Shown piece after piece: positions 7,772-16,791 of a DNA stretch of 64,000 nt. Positions within the stretch are counted from its first letter, which is position 1, and the number at the start of each line of letters is the position of its first letter. Location of the stretch: NCBI RefSeq assembly GCF_034424545.1, contig NZ_CP139970.1, forward strand, positions 1,364,001 to 1,428,000. Direction: 5' to 3'. This stretch comes from Trinickia caryophylli (GTDB lineage Bacteria > Pseudomonadota > Gammaproteobacteria > Burkholderiales > Burkholderiaceae). A program made the translations under genes and the position numbers. Under the pieces are notes generated by a model. It was not told the DNA's origin. It saw nothing but the letters and a program-made list of their open reading frames with translations, and did no database searches.

Positions 7772-9304
7772 TCATGCATTCGTCAAGCGCCCCACGGCGC
7801 GCCGCACGACGTTTCTCGCCCGCCGGATCGGATTGACGATCAAGTTCGACACGACGCGCACGGGCGCGGTCGTCTGCCGGCTGATTTCCACCCGGGTCGC
7901 ATATTGCCCGAGGATGGCATGGCTGACGCCGAGGAACTCCCGGCCGAGGCTCAACAGTTCCGCCTGGCTACCCTGCCTGAAGGCATCGTTGGCCGCAAGC
8001 GACATGCGGTACTCGGTGATGTTCGCAACCAGCCTGTTCAGGTCCGTGTCCACCCAGACATGCGGCCGCGCCTCGGCGATATCGAGCACGGCGAGCACGG
8101 CCGCCACTCCCCCCGGCACCGCCGGATCGACGGCAACCCATCCGCACGGCATTTGATAGATGTCGAAGCCCGAGCGGTTAAAGCGCTTGCAGTCGCGATA
8201 GATGTCGCGGTCGTGCTCGGCGTACGTGCGGTGGAAAAGGCGCGTCCACTTGCGCAGTTCGCCGCGCGGCCGCTTGCCTTCGGCAATCTCCTGGATTCGC
8301 TCGATCGGCTCGAACAGATCATAAGCGAACAGGTCGCACGAAACGAGAAAGTCGCGAACCGAGCGGAAAACATCGGGTGCGACCTGATTGCGCGGCTCAC
8401 CGGTAAGGACCGCGGCCTCGACCTGCTTGAAGACCTTGTGGATGCACTCGTGCAGAAACTTGAAACGCGTGCCGTCACGCCGGCCTTCGAAAATCTGAGG
8501 AATGACGGACGGCTTCAATACCCCCTTCGATACGAGGTACTGTAATTGCCGGGTCACACCTATACCCCAGAAATAAAAATCGCCAATTCCATGACGCTTG
8601 GCGAAATTACGGAAGTGATCGAATTGCTGCGTGTCGCCGGCGTGACGATAAAAAACGAGCGGCCGGTTGACGATTCTCGTGCGTCTCTGGTTGAAGCACT
8701 CGAGCAGCCAGCATACGTGCGAGTAGATCTTCTGGACGGCGAGCGCCTCGCGCGCGAGCGAAACCTCGGCGAACCGGCGCCTGAAGATGACGTTCGATAT
8801 ACCGGCGAGCATGAACATGAAGCCGACGGCACGGACGAACTCGTCACCGGTGGCATCGAAATGATCGCCGTTCATCGGCACCATGAACTCGGCCAACAAC
8901 GCGCCGTCGCCGTCGATGAGCCGCGAATTGAAAATGAAGAGATCGGCGGTGTCCGCGCGGATGAGATCGACGAGATCGAGGATCGTATCGCACACGGGAA
9001 CTTCGTCATCGCCATGGAACCATACGAATTCGCCGTTGCAGAACTCGAGCGACTCGAACATGTTCTCTTCGGCTGTCGGCAGGAATTCGGTGCGATTGAT
9101 CAGGCGTACGCGGTCTCCGGCAAGCGGCTCGATGAGCTGCTGCGTCTCGTCCTTGGAGCAGTTGTTGACCACGACGATTTCGACCTGGTCGGTAAACGGC
9201 AGAAGGTTGCGCTTCAGATAAAGCACGAGCGCATGCACCCGCTTGCCGCGGTTGTAGGTCGGAATGCAAATGGTCAGCGCATAGCGCTGGTCGGCAGTTG
9301 CCAT
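7772..9304 (-). CDS. Family 2 (GT-A) glycosyltransferase with a long C-terminal extension
   Basis: 510 residues. The first ~230 form a GT-A domain: [19 protein letters not shown] at the N-terminus, [11 protein letters not shown] around residue 45, and an acidic metal-binding stretch WFHGDDEVP near 95-103. It should add a nucleotide-activated sugar to the growing glycan on the cytoplasmic side. The C-terminal half (about 250-510) has no motif I recognise and lacks membrane segments; it may be a second catalytic or docking domain. It lies 49 bp upstream of rfbF in the operon. Donor and acceptor cannot be deduced; a CDP-sugar donor is plausible from the neighbours. Confidence 0.78.
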   Translation of the reverse strand: MATADQRYALTICIPTYNRGKRVHALVLYLKRNLLPFTDQVEIVVVNNCSKDETQQLIEPLAGDRVRLINRTEFLPTAEENMFESLEFCNGEFVWFHGDDEVPVCDTILDLVDLIRADTADLFIFNSRLIDGDGALLAEFMVPMNGDHFDATGDEFVRAVGFMFMLAGISNVIFRRRFAEVSLAREALAVQKIYSHVCWLLECFNQRRTRIVNRPLVFYRHAGDTQQFDHFRNFAKRHGIGDFYFWGIGVTRQLQYLVSKGVLKPSVIPQIFEGRRDGTRFKFLHECIHKVFKQVEAAVLTGEPRNQVAPDVFRSVRDFLVSCDLFAYDLFEPIERIQEIAEGKRPRGELRKWTRLFHRTYAEHDRDIYRDCKRFNRSGFDIYQMPCGWVAVDPAVPGGVAAVLAVLDIAEARPHVWVDTDLNRLVANITEYRMSLAANDAFRQGSQAELLSLGREFLGVSHAILGQYATRVEISRQTTAPVRVVSNLIVNPIRRARNVVRRAVGRLTNA

Positions 9305-9338
9305 GAAAAGCTATCTCCGGGAAACCACTTGATTGGAT

Positions 9339-10421
9339 CTATGCCTGATACAGCTTCGTGCGACCAGCTTTGAGCCGGTTCTTGATCACATTCGCCGTAT
9401 ACAGAGGGCCCCGTTCTTTCGACATCAGCCAGATCGTGCGTGCAATCGTCAAATACCGCTCGGCCGGCGTGATCTTCGCCACGTAAGCATCGGACATCGG
9501 CTCCGAGTAAGGCACGCCGCCGACCGCTTCCTGCGTTTGCGCGACAAATCGCCGCAACTCGGCCTCCGCTCGCGCAAACAGGTTCATATACCGCTCGCGC
9601 GCGAGGTGCACCGTCTCGCGCGCGAGCCGCAGTCCTGCCGGATCGTCGCCCCAGACATAGCCCTCGGTGCCGAGCTCGCTGCGGCCGATCAATTCGGTGA
9701 AATGCTCGTTCGGCAGGAAGACGACCGGGCACCCGCAAAGCATGGCTTCGATCGCGAGCGCCGAATTCTCATAGCAATAGAAAACGTCGGAGCGCTGAAA
9801 AAGATCGCGCAGCTGGTCGGGCGTTTGCGCATCCGGGCGGTCGCGAACGATCTCGACCATGCCGTCGGTGACCGGAAACGTCTCGCCGCCATGGTAATAC
9901 TTGTACTTGCCGGCGTAATAGCAGCCGCCCTCGCGCTTCGCTCCGGCCGGCGGAGGAACGAAGAACAACGGATCCGACGCGGGGATGAAAATCGTGTGGC
10001 GTGACTGCGGAACAGTAGCGGCGATGGTGTCGCTGTACGAAATGCAGTACTCGTCGGCCGGAAACTCCTTGTCGCCGCCGAGCAGGCCCGCGTAATTGAG
10101 CACGTAACGGACGACGAAAGGCGCATTGAGCGGATTACCCTTCACGCTCTCCGCGTAAATCGTAATCGGCGTCAATCCGTTCTCGCGGTGGTAGTCCATG
10201 ATGCGCTTCGTCAATTGCGGCGTATTCAGAGCCGGGTGCGCGGACAGGTACGGCGGGAAATGAGGATGCACGATCAAAAACGCTTGCTCGCCCATGCGAT
10301 TGAGCGCATGGCAAAGATAGTGCAGGACCTTGATGCCGGCCGAAGTCCGCACGTAGCGCGGCGCAACTACGTAATACGGGTTTCGCGGCTTCGCGAAGAA
10401 AATGGACTCTAACTCACTCAC
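9339..10421 (-). CDS. Probable GT-B fold glycosyltransferase
   Basis: 360 residues. The N-terminal half begins with YYVVAPRYVRTSAGIKVLHYL and resembles the acceptor domain of GT4-like enzymes. The C-terminal half has a recognisable nucleotide-sugar region, DVFYCYENSALAIEAMLCGC followed by PVVFLPNEHF, equivalent to the E-x7-E/'EAMACGxPV' region of GT-B transferases. The start is the GTG at 10421, which overlaps the epimerase stop by 8 bp and has AGGGA upstream; the 40 codons before it lie within the epimerase gene. Sugar specificity is unknown. With the GT2 gene it is one of only two transferases in the operon, too few for a complex repeat unit unless others are encoded elsewhere. Confidence 0.65.
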   Translation of the reverse strand: MSELESIFFAKPRNPYYVVAPRYVRTSAGIKVLHYLCHALNRMGEQAFLIVHPHFPPYLSAHPALNTPQLTKRIMDYHRENGLTPITIYAESVKGNPLNAPFVVRYVLNYAGLLGGDKEFPADEYCISYSDTIAATVPQSRHTIFIPASDPLFFVPPPAGAKREGGCYYAGKYKYYHGGETFPVTDGMVEIVRDRPDAQTPDQLRDLFQRSDVFYCYENSALAIEAMLCGCPVVFLPNEHFTELIGRSELGTEGYVWGDDPAGLRLARETVHLARERYMNLFARAEAELRRFVAQTQEAVGGVPYSEPMSDAYVAKITPAERYLTIARTIWLMSKERGPLYTANVIKNRLKAGRTKLYQA

Positions 10422-11370
10422 CCGTGGATTTCCCTGCAAAGGAACGCAGATAGGCTGCCGTATCGAGGATCTGTCGATCGAGCGAGCGCGGTGCGATATT
10501 GCAGCGCGCCTCGAGCGTACGTATGCCCGCCGGCGCGCCAACGTAGTAGTTGTTCGGCTCGGCTTTGACGTAAGGCCGCTCGACCGATACCTGGGCGGCG
10601 CCGAGCACGTGCCGGCACCGCTGGGCCAGTTCTCCGACCTCGATCACTTCCGTGCCGACCGTATCGATGATCGACTCGATGCCGATCGTTTCATCCGTCA
10701 TCGAGGCAATAGCCAGCGAGATCAGATCCTCCACCGCATAGTACGAGCGCCAGACCGGATGCGACGCCTGGATGCGTACGGGCTCGTTTCTCAAGCAGGC
10801 GAGGATGATGGACGACAGCGCGTAGAGTTCGTGCTTGTTGATGTACGGCCCGCTCAGATTGAACACGCGCGCGATGACCGCGCGGAATCCGTTTTGCGCG
10901 GCCTTTCCGGCGAACACGCGCTCGTCGTCGAGCTTGCAGCGGCCGTAGATCGCGGCATCCGACCGATTGTCGCGCTCGAGGCCCGCATAGGCCGCACCGC
11001 TCGACGGAACGAACATGCCCGCCATCGCATGAGTGTCGATAAACTCGACGAGTGCCCGGCGGATGCCTTCGTTGCTGCGTACGTACTCGTCGACGGACAT
11101 ATCGCCGACACGATCCTTGGTACGAAACGCATAATGAAACACGATGGCCGGACGAGAAAGCTTGCGCGCGGGCAGCGAGTCGAGCGCATCGACGGCGACG
11201 GTCGCACCGTCAGCGAGCATCACCTCCCGCGCGCTCGAAGCGAACGCATGAATCCGCCCTTCGCCGCCATCCGGAAGACGCCGGCGAAGGTGGTCGAGCG
11301 TTGCGCGCCCCAGCCAGCCCGTCGCGCCGGCAACGACGTAGTCGAAGTCGGTATCGGTTGCCATCGCCAT
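10414..11370 (-). CDS. NAD-dependent epimerase/dehydratase (extended SDR)
   Basis: 318 residues. The N-terminal Rossmann motif is YVVAGATGWLGRATLDHL, and the active site is seen as a serine in VPSSGAAYAG followed by YGRCK (YxxxK). The C-terminal half carries a substrate-binding region with conserved WRSYYAVEDLISL, as in sugar-nucleotide epimerases and reductases. It may epimerise or reduce a nucleotide sugar; one option is the keto-reduction that follows branching in yersiniose synthesis (YerF role). ATGs at 11370 and 11364 are both possible starts; 11370 lies 5 bp beyond the upstream stop. Exact reaction not determinable. Confidence 0.75.
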   Translation of the reverse strand: MAMATDTDFDYVVAGATGWLGRATLDHLRRRLPDGGEGRIHAFASSAREVMLADGATVAVDALDSLPARKLSRPAIVFHYAFRTKDRVGDMSVDEYVRSNEGIRRALVEFIDTHAMAGMFVPSSGAAYAGLERDNRSDAAIYGRCKLDDERVFAGKAAQNGFRAVIARVFNLSGPYINKHELYALSSIILACLRNEPVRIQASHPVWRSYYAVEDLISLAIASMTDETIGIESIIDTVGTEVIEVGELAQRCRHVLGAAQVSVERPYVKAEPNNYYVGAPAGIRTLEARCNIAPRSLDRQILDTAAYLRSFAGKSTGE

Positions 11371-11375
11371 GCCAG

Positions 11376-12452
11376 TCAGAAGGTCTCGATCCCGCGGGCA
11401 AACGCCCCGACGATCGCGGCCTGGTTGGCCTCGTTGCGCTCGAGCGGCACGCGCTGGAGCTCGCCGTCGCCCACCGGCATGATCACGCGATAATGCGTTT
11501 GCGAATGCTTCTTGTCGCTTTCGAAATGCTCGAAGAGCGACTGAGCCGACACGCGGCCGAGCGAACTCAACGTGCCGCGCACCGGCTCGAGCAACGTCTT
11601 GACATGCGCGGCGAGCGTCGCCGCACGCGCTTTCCCGTGCTCGGACAAGCGCTGCGTCTCGAGTGCGAACTGATGGGCCGTCAGCATGCCGACGCCCACG
11701 GCGATGCCGTGCGGCACCTCGAAGTGCGTAGCGGATTCGAGCGCGTGACCGAACGTGTGTCCGAAGTTGAGCAGCAACCGTTCCGCGCGATCGAACTCGT
11801 CCGTCTCGATAAACCACTTCTTCGCTTTCAGGCTGCGCTCGACGATCGAAAACGCCTTGTCGCGCGCGAGCGGAACACCGGGCTGCAATGCCAGATAGGC
11901 GTCGAATTCGTCAGCGCCGCGTGCATAACAGATCTTCACCGATTCCATGAGGCCGCTCGTCAGTTGAGCGGCGTCCAGGCTGTCGGTGAAGCCAAGATCG
12001 ATGAGGATCCGCGCCGGCGGATGGAAGTTGCCGACGAGATTCTTGTACGTGCCGACGTTGATGGACGACTTGCCGCCGATGCAGGAATCGACCATGCCGA
12101 GCAAGGTCGTCGGACAGTAGTGCCAGCGCAGGCCTCGCATGTACACCGATGCGACGAACGTCGCGATGTCCTGGACGATGCCGCCACCTACGGCGACGAT
12201 CTCGGTCTCGCGCGTGGCGCCGAAGCGCTTCAACTGCTCGATGACCGGGGCCATGCGCTCGAGCGCCTTGTTTTCCTCGGTCGCATCGATTTCGATGACG
12301 GGGCCGGAAACGAAGCTCACCTGCTCGCGCAGCCGTGCATCGACGATAAAGATACGGTGCGCGGGCGATTCGACGACCTCGCGCACCAGTCCCTCTCCCA
12401 GCGCGACGCTGTAAGCGCCCGTGGAGCTATTGATTTCAAAGGATGCGCGCAT
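11376..12452 (-). CDS. 3-dehydroquinate synthase-like sugar phosphate cyclase
   Basis: 358 residues of the dehydroquinate synthase family, whose members cyclise a keto-sugar phosphate to a six-membered carbocycle with NAD and zinc or cobalt. Seen: the NAD loop VAVGGGIVQDIATFVAS (about 87-103), VDSCIGGKSSIN (121-132), KNLVG, the metal ligands E170, H232 (NFGHTFGHALE) and H248 (PHGIAVG), and a C-terminal DKK. The core is thus intact. It is not the housekeeping aroB: it lies inside a glycan operon without aroK and overlaps an SDR gene by 17 bp. Paralogues make valiolones or deoxy-inosose, so a carbocyclic sugar for the glycan is a reasonable inference; the real substrate is unknown. Confidence 0.82.
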   Translation of the reverse strand: MRASFEINSSTGAYSVALGEGLVREVVESPAHRIFIVDARLREQVSFVSGPVIEIDATEENKALERMAPVIEQLKRFGATRETEIVAVGGGIVQDIATFVASVYMRGLRWHYCPTTLLGMVDSCIGGKSSINVGTYKNLVGNFHPPARILIDLGFTDSLDAAQLTSGLMESVKICYARGADEFDAYLALQPGVPLARDKAFSIVERSLKAKKWFIETDEFDRAERLLLNFGHTFGHALESATHFEVPHGIAVGVGMLTAHQFALETQRLSEHGKARAATLAAHVKTLLEPVRGTLSSLGRVSAQSLFEHFESDKKHSQTHYRVIMPVGDGELQRVPLERNEANQAAIVGAFARGIETF

Positions 12453-13143
12453 ACGAAAAACCTTTATCGACAGTGATGAACTGCCCTGTGATCGCCCGAT
12501 GCGAGGGCGAGCAGCAGAATTCCACCGCTGCCGCGACATCGTCGACGCGCGCAAGCTTGCCCGACGGCGTGGCAGCCTCGAGCTTCGCGATTTGTTCGGC
12601 GCTCAGATTCGCCCGCGTCATCGGCGTATCGAGCGCGCCGGGCAGCACCGCGTTGATGACGTGGCCCGCCGCGGCGAGATCGATCGAGACCGAACGCACG
12701 AGCCCCTGCAATGCCGACTTGGTCACGCAATAGGACAGCTTGTTCTGGCGGGCGATGTCCTGCCAGATCGAACTGATCACGCACAACCGCGCACCGTCGC
12801 GCGCAAGGCGCCCATGCTCGATGAGCGCGTGCAGCGAGGCAAGCACGTGCACGACGTTGGCCTCGTACATCTGACGATGCCGTTCGAGGTCGAACTGGGC
12901 GATGTTGTCGTTGCAGTTGTCGCCCTGCGCCCATACCACCGCATCGAGCGACTCCAGTGGAGCAGGCGGCACGGCCTGCGCCGCGGGCGCCCACGCCACG
13001 CGCGCGCAGCCGGCCACGGGCTCGCCGTCGCCACGGGCGACGGCGAGTACCTCCCACCCTCGCTGGGCAAACCAGGCCACCAGCGCACTGCCGATGGCCC
13101 CGGTCGCACCGAAGACGGCGATTCGAGCTCGCTTCGATGACAC
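12436..13143 (-). CDS. Short-chain dehydrogenase/reductase
   Basis: 235 residues of the classical SDR type: cofactor motif IAVFGATGAIGSALVAWF at 8-25, the NNAG-equivalent VVWAQGDN, the catalytic serine in CVISSIWQD and the YxxxK pair in SYCVTKSALQG, ending with a family-typical GQFITVDKGFS. It should oxidise or reduce a hydroxyl or keto group on the product of the cyclase or aldolase that flank it. It starts 10 bp after the aldolase stop and overlaps the cyclase start by 17 bp, so the three are probably made together. Substrate unknown. Confidence 0.85.
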   Translation of the reverse strand: MSSKRARIAVFGATGAIGSALVAWFAQRGWEVLAVARGDGEPVAGCARVAWAPAAQAVPPAPLESLDAVVWAQGDNCNDNIAQFDLERHRQMYEANVVHVLASLHALIEHGRLARDGARLCVISSIWQDIARQNKLSYCVTKSALQGLVRSVSIDLAAAGHVINAVLPGALDTPMTRANLSAEQIAKLEAATPSGKLARVDDVAAAVEFCCSPSHRAITGQFITVDKGFSYARIL

Positions 13144-13153
13144 GACGCGCCTC

Positions 13154-13957
13154 TTAGGAGTTGCCGTTCAGCACTTTCCACCGCTCTTCGAGCATGCGGA
13201 TGCGCTTGTCGTCTTCCTTCTCGATGAGGCCGTAGTACTCACGCTTGTTTTGCAGCCACAGCAATTCGAAGTGCACGGCCTGCAGCAGACCGGCCTCGAT
13301 GTTCGGCTGGCGCAGCGCATCCGCCGAGTAGATGATCTTGCGCGTTTCGAAACGCGTGAGATAGTTTTCGCTGAGACGGCGCAGGGCCGGCAAGGCATCC
13401 ATCGACACGCCGCCGCCCACGACGAGCTCGAGGCCCGCCTGCTTCGCCGCCGTGCCGGTGGCGATCGCATAGTCGGTTACCTTGTCGCTGTTGATATCGT
13501 CACGCGACATGCCGTTCGAGAGCGAGAAATCCACGCGGCCGAACACGACACCCGTCAGGCCGTTGGGTACGCTCGCCGCGCCCACGAGGCCCTGCAGGTT
13601 GTTGTAGCCAGTGATCGTCTCGAGGTTGAACAGGAACTTCGTATCCTGTTGCTCTTCGGCCGAATAGACCTTGTTCTTGGCTTCGATAAACTTGCTCACC
13701 GCATAGGGCGACTCGATCATCGGCGCAATGATGTATTCGACGCCGATTTGCTTGCTTTCGAGCAGATCGCGGATGGCTTCACAGCCGCCGATCTTCAAAC
13801 CCACACCGACACCCGCCTTGCGCGCGATTTCGATCAGGCGCAGCAGTTCGTCGACACGCGTGCCCTCCGCTTCGAACTCGGCCTTCACGGCGAGGTAGCC
13901 GAATTCCTCCTTCCCTCGGCGAAGGATTTCCAACATCTTGCGTTCACGGCTATTCAT
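13154..13957 (-). CDS. HpcH/HpaI (citrate lyase beta)-type aldolase, first gene of the glycan operon
   Basis: 267 residues of the pyruvate/acetyl-CoA-utilising TIM-barrel aldolases. Family marks are [19 protein letters not shown] in the middle, the metal-binding glutamate in [11 protein letters not shown], and [14 protein letters not shown], equivalent to the FGxxDfs Asp site. Such enzymes cleave or form a bond between pyruvate (or a CoA ester) and an aldehyde. The ATG at 13957 is preceded by GAGGAG seven bases upstream; the frame to 14086 is not needed. It could supply or consume a keto-acid sugar in concert with the cyclase. Function in a surface glycan pathway is not known to me. Confidence 0.75.
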   Translation of the reverse strand: MNSRERKMLEILRRGKEEFGYLAVKAEFEAEGTRVDELLRLIEIARKAGVGVGLKIGGCEAIRDLLESKQIGVEYIIAPMIESPYAVSKFIEAKNKVYSAEEQQDTKFLFNLETITGYNNLQGLVGAASVPNGLTGVVFGRVDFSLSNGMSRDDINSDKVTDYAIATGTAAKQAGLELVVGGGVSMDALPALRRLSENYLTRFETRKIIYSADALRQPNIEAGLLQAVHFELLWLQNKREYYGLIEKEDDKRIRMLEERWKVLNGNS

Positions 13958-14112
13958 CAACAGCTCCTCATTAAGAATATCTGCGCTGACGCCGCCAACG
14001 GCCAGCGGCGGCAACCACTTCTGTTCGACTTTGGGAATGCGGGGGGCGCATTTTCGCTCGCTGACTTGTCGTTGGCGGGCAAACAATACCCGGCCGGCCC
14101 TGAGCAGCGTGC

Positions 14113-14140
14113 AGTGTACTCGTTACAGTTTGCGCTGCAA
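14113..14140 (-). promoter_or_regulatory. Candidate sigma-70 promoter of the glycan operon
   Basis: On the minus strand TTGCAG (14135-14140), a 16-bp spacer and TACACT (14113-14118) form a fair promoter, predicting a start near 14106 and a leader of about 150 nt before the aldolase gene. No JUMPstart/ops element (GGCGGTAG) was found in the leader, so RfaH-type antitermination is not indicated. Remaining sequence of the 341-bp gap (13958-14298) holds the inverted repeat listed separately and no gene I can support. Confidence 0.45.
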
Positions 14141-14238
14141 AGCCTTCGGAGACCGGCCATGGGGGCGAGTCGGCAAACGTTTCCCGATTTCGGCTGCACA
14201 AACCACATCTGTAGGGATTTTCTGCCCGATCTTTAAGG

Positions 14239-14267
14239 CAATTGCCAATGATACTCATTGACAATTG
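14239..14267. repeat. 13-bp near-perfect inverted repeat between recG and the glycan operon
   Basis: CAATTGCCAATGA (14239-14251) and TCATTGACAATTG (14255-14267) are inverted copies with one mismatch and a 3-bp spacer. There is no T-run on either side, so it is a poor intrinsic terminator. It sits 31 bp after the recG stop and about 100 bp upstream of the candidate operon promoter. The core AATGATACTCATT is AT-rich and resembles dimeric repressor sites (Fur-like spacing). An operator role is inference. Confidence 0.6.
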
Positions 14268-14298
14268 TTGATACTCCTACCGTTTGTAACCAGCCGTA

Positions 14299-16629
14299 TC
14301 ACGCCTTGAGGAATTGTTCGCGCCCCCCGAGCCAGCGCCCAAGGTGTTGCGCCACCGTCTCGGGATAATCGGACATGAGGCGTGCCGCCGCCTCTCGTGC
14401 CGGCTCGATGAGCCACGCGTCATGCTCGAGGTTGGCAAAACGCAACATGGCCGCCCCCGATTGACGCGCCCCGAGAAATTCGCCCGGGCCGCGGATCTCG
14501 AGGTCGCGCCGAGCGATTTCGAAGCCGTCGGTCGTCTCGCGCATCGTCTTGAGCCGCGCACGCCCCGTGAGCGACAGCGGTCCGCCATAAAGCAGCACGC
14601 AGACGGAAGCCGTGCTGCCGCGGCCAACCCGCCCTCGCAACTGGTGCAATTGGGCAAGCCCGAACCGTTCCGCATGCTCGATCACCATCAGCGAGGCATT
14701 CGGCACGTCCACGCCCACTTCAATAACCGTCGTGGCCACGAGCAGTTGGACCTCGTTGCGCGAAAACGCATCCATGACGGCGGCCTTTTCGGCAGGCGCC
14801 AGACGGCCATGCACGAGCCCCACGCGCAATTCGGGCAAGGCCGCGACGAGCGTCTCGAACGTTTCGACGGCCGTCTGCAACTGCAGCGTCTCGCTTTCCT
14901 CGATGAGCGGACATACCCAATACACCTGCCGCCCGCCGAGCGCCGCCTCGCGCACGCGCGCGATCACTTCGTCGCGGCGCCCATCCGATATGAGCTTGGT
15001 CACGATTGGCGTCCGGCCCGGGGGCAGTTCGTCGATCGTCGATACGTCGAGATCGGCGTAATACGTCATCGCGAGCGTGCGCGGAATCGGCGTGGCCGAC
15101 ATCATCAGCTGATGCGGCTGAAAGTCGCTCGCGCCGTCGGCCGCGCGATGCGCCTTGGCCCGCAGCGCGAGCCGCTGCGCGACGCCGAAGCGGTGCTGTT
15201 CGTCGACGATGACGAGGCCGAGCCGCGCGAATTCGACGGTGTCCTGGATGATGGCGTGCGTACCGACCACGAGCTGCGCGGCGCCCGATGCCGCGGCTTC
15301 GAGCGCCGCGCGCTTGTCTTTCGCCTTGAGGCTGCCCGCGAGCCAGGCCACGCTCACCCCCAGCGGCTCGAGCCAGCCGCGCAGCTTGCGGGCATGCTGC
15401 TCCGCCAGGATTTCCGTCGGCGCCATCATCGCCGCCTGGTAGCCCGCGCCGATCGCCTGGGCAGCGGCAAGCGCCGCCACCACGGTCTTGCCGCTGCCGA
15501 CGTCGCCCTGCAAGAGCCGCTGCATCGGATGCGGCGCGGCCAGGTCGCCCGAGATTTCCGCGCTGACGCGCCGCTGCGCGCCCGTCAGCGCGAACGGCAG
15601 CGCGCCGAGCAGCCGGGCCGTGAGCGAGCCCGCGTCCGCCTCGGCCGGCCGTGGCATGGGCGGCGCCGTGCGGCGGCGCCGTTCGTCGTGCGCGCGCTTG
15701 AGCGAAAGCTGCTGCGCCAGCAACTCGTCGAACTTGATGCGCGCCCAGGCGGGATGGGTGCCGTCGATGAGCGCCGTTTCATCCGCATCCGCACTCGGAT
15801 GATGCAGCGTGCGCACGGCCTCGTCGAGCGGCGGCAGGCCGAGCGGGCGGCACAGGGCGTTCTCCACCGGCTCCGGCAGAAGTTCGGGCAGCCGCGTGCA
15901 CGCGAGCGCATTGTCGATCGCCTTGCGCAGGTAGGCTTGGGATACACCGGCCGTGCTCGGATAGACGGGCGTGAGCGCCTGCGGCAGCGGCGTATCGTCC
16001 TCGACCGGCCGCACCGCCGGGTGCACCATCTCGAGCCCGAAAAAGCCCCCGCGCACATCGCCGCGCACACGCAGGCGGTGCCCCACCGCCATCTGCTTCA
16101 CCTGCGAGCCGTAGAAGTTCAGGAACCGCAGCATCAACTCGTGGCCAGCTTCGTCGCGCAGCTTGACCACGAGCTGGCGCCTGGGCCGATAGGCGATCTC
16201 GTTGTCGACCACGACCCCTTCCGCCTGTGCCGTTTCGCCGGGCAGCAACTCGCCGATCGGCGTGAGCGACGTTTCGTCCTCGTAGCGCATCGGCAGATGC
16301 AAGACGAGATCGATGTCGCGCAGCAGGCCGAGCTTGGCGAGCTTGTCGGCCGGCTTCGGGGCGGACTTCGGCGCCTGCTTTTGCGGCTGCTTCGGCGCCT
16401 GGTTTGCCCCCTTGGGCGCGGATGCGGCGTCATCGGCCGCCGGCTGCCTGTCGGTGGCCGGGGTAGCCGGGGTAGCCGGGGTAGCCGCAGCGGCCGGTCC
16501 GCGCTTTTTCACCCGCGCCACCGCGCCGCGGCGCGGGCCGGCTGCCGGCTCGCCCGCATGCGGCAATGCCCCGGCGGAATCGACGGCATCGGCCAGGGGT
16601 TCGGACGGGCTGCGGCGCGGCAAGGGCAT
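14299..16629 (-). CDS. recG: ATP-dependent DNA helicase RecG
   Basis: A 776-residue branch-migration helicase that remodels stalled forks and R-loops. The wedge (OB) domain begins near residue 95 (KLAKLGLLRDIDLVLHLPMRYED). Helicase motifs follow: Walker A in LLQGDVGSGKTVVAAL, DEQH in LVIVDEQHRFGVAQR, SATPIPRT, and motif VI in QLRGRVGRG. The first ~95 residues are a low-complexity Ala/Pro/Lys extension absent from E. coli RecG, containing a 9-bp tandem repeat; start MPLPRR at 16629 is the longest in-frame ATG and the true start could be further in. Divergent from queA. Confidence 0.93.
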   Translation of the reverse strand: MPLPRRSPSEPLADAVDSAGALPHAGEPAAGPRRGAVARVKKRGPAAAATPATPATPATDRQPAADDAASAPKGANQAPKQPQKQAPKSAPKPADKLAKLGLLRDIDLVLHLPMRYEDETSLTPIGELLPGETAQAEGVVVDNEIAYRPRRQLVVKLRDEAGHELMLRFLNFYGSQVKQMAVGHRLRVRGDVRGGFFGLEMVHPAVRPVEDDTPLPQALTPVYPSTAGVSQAYLRKAIDNALACTRLPELLPEPVENALCRPLGLPPLDEAVRTLHHPSADADETALIDGTHPAWARIKFDELLAQQLSLKRAHDERRRRTAPPMPRPAEADAGSLTARLLGALPFALTGAQRRVSAEISGDLAAPHPMQRLLQGDVGSGKTVVAALAAAQAIGAGYQAAMMAPTEILAEQHARKLRGWLEPLGVSVAWLAGSLKAKDKRAALEAAASGAAQLVVGTHAIIQDTVEFARLGLVIVDEQHRFGVAQRLALRAKAHRAADGASDFQPHQLMMSATPIPRTLAMTYYADLDVSTIDELPPGRTPIVTKLISDGRRDEVIARVREAALGGRQVYWVCPLIEESETLQLQTAVETFETLVAALPELRVGLVHGRLAPAEKAAVMDAFSRNEVQLLVATTVIEVGVDVPNASLMVIEHAERFGLAQLHQLRGRVGRGSTASVCVLLYGGPLSLTGRARLKTMRETTDGFEIARRDLEIRGPGEFLGARQSGAAMLRFANLEHDAWLIEPAREAAARLMSDYPETVAQHLGRWLGGREQFLKA
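16454..16487. repeat. 9-bp tandem repeat within the 5' part of recG
   Basis: The unit GTAGCCGGG is repeated perfectly twice with a degenerate copy on each side, encoding repeated Ala-Thr-Pro in the unstructured N-terminal extension of RecG. Units are multiples of three, so copy-number change would not shift the frame. Confidence 0.8.
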
Positions 16630-16791
16630 GACTCTCTTCGCAAGTACAATATCGGTTTTCGTTCATTCGATCGCGCTGCACACGCGCGAAGCGGGCCTGG
16701 ATGATCGCTCGCGGCTGCCGCGATCTTGCGATCATAGCGGCTCGCAGCGCTCGCGCACGCCGCGGCGCGGTGCAGTGCGGATCAACCCAGC

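Noticed and set aside
11376..12452. Housekeeping aroB
   Set aside because: Context is a glycan operon without aroK or aro genes, and aroB normally lies with aroK; family motifs are shared, so it was called only dehydroquinate-synthase-like.
14239..14267. Inverted repeat as recG terminator
   Set aside because: No T-run on the minus strand after the stem, and AT-rich arms would make a weak hairpin.
13958..14298. JUMPstart/ops element ahead of the glycan operon
   Set aside because: No GGCGGTAG-like core was found on the minus strand in the leader.
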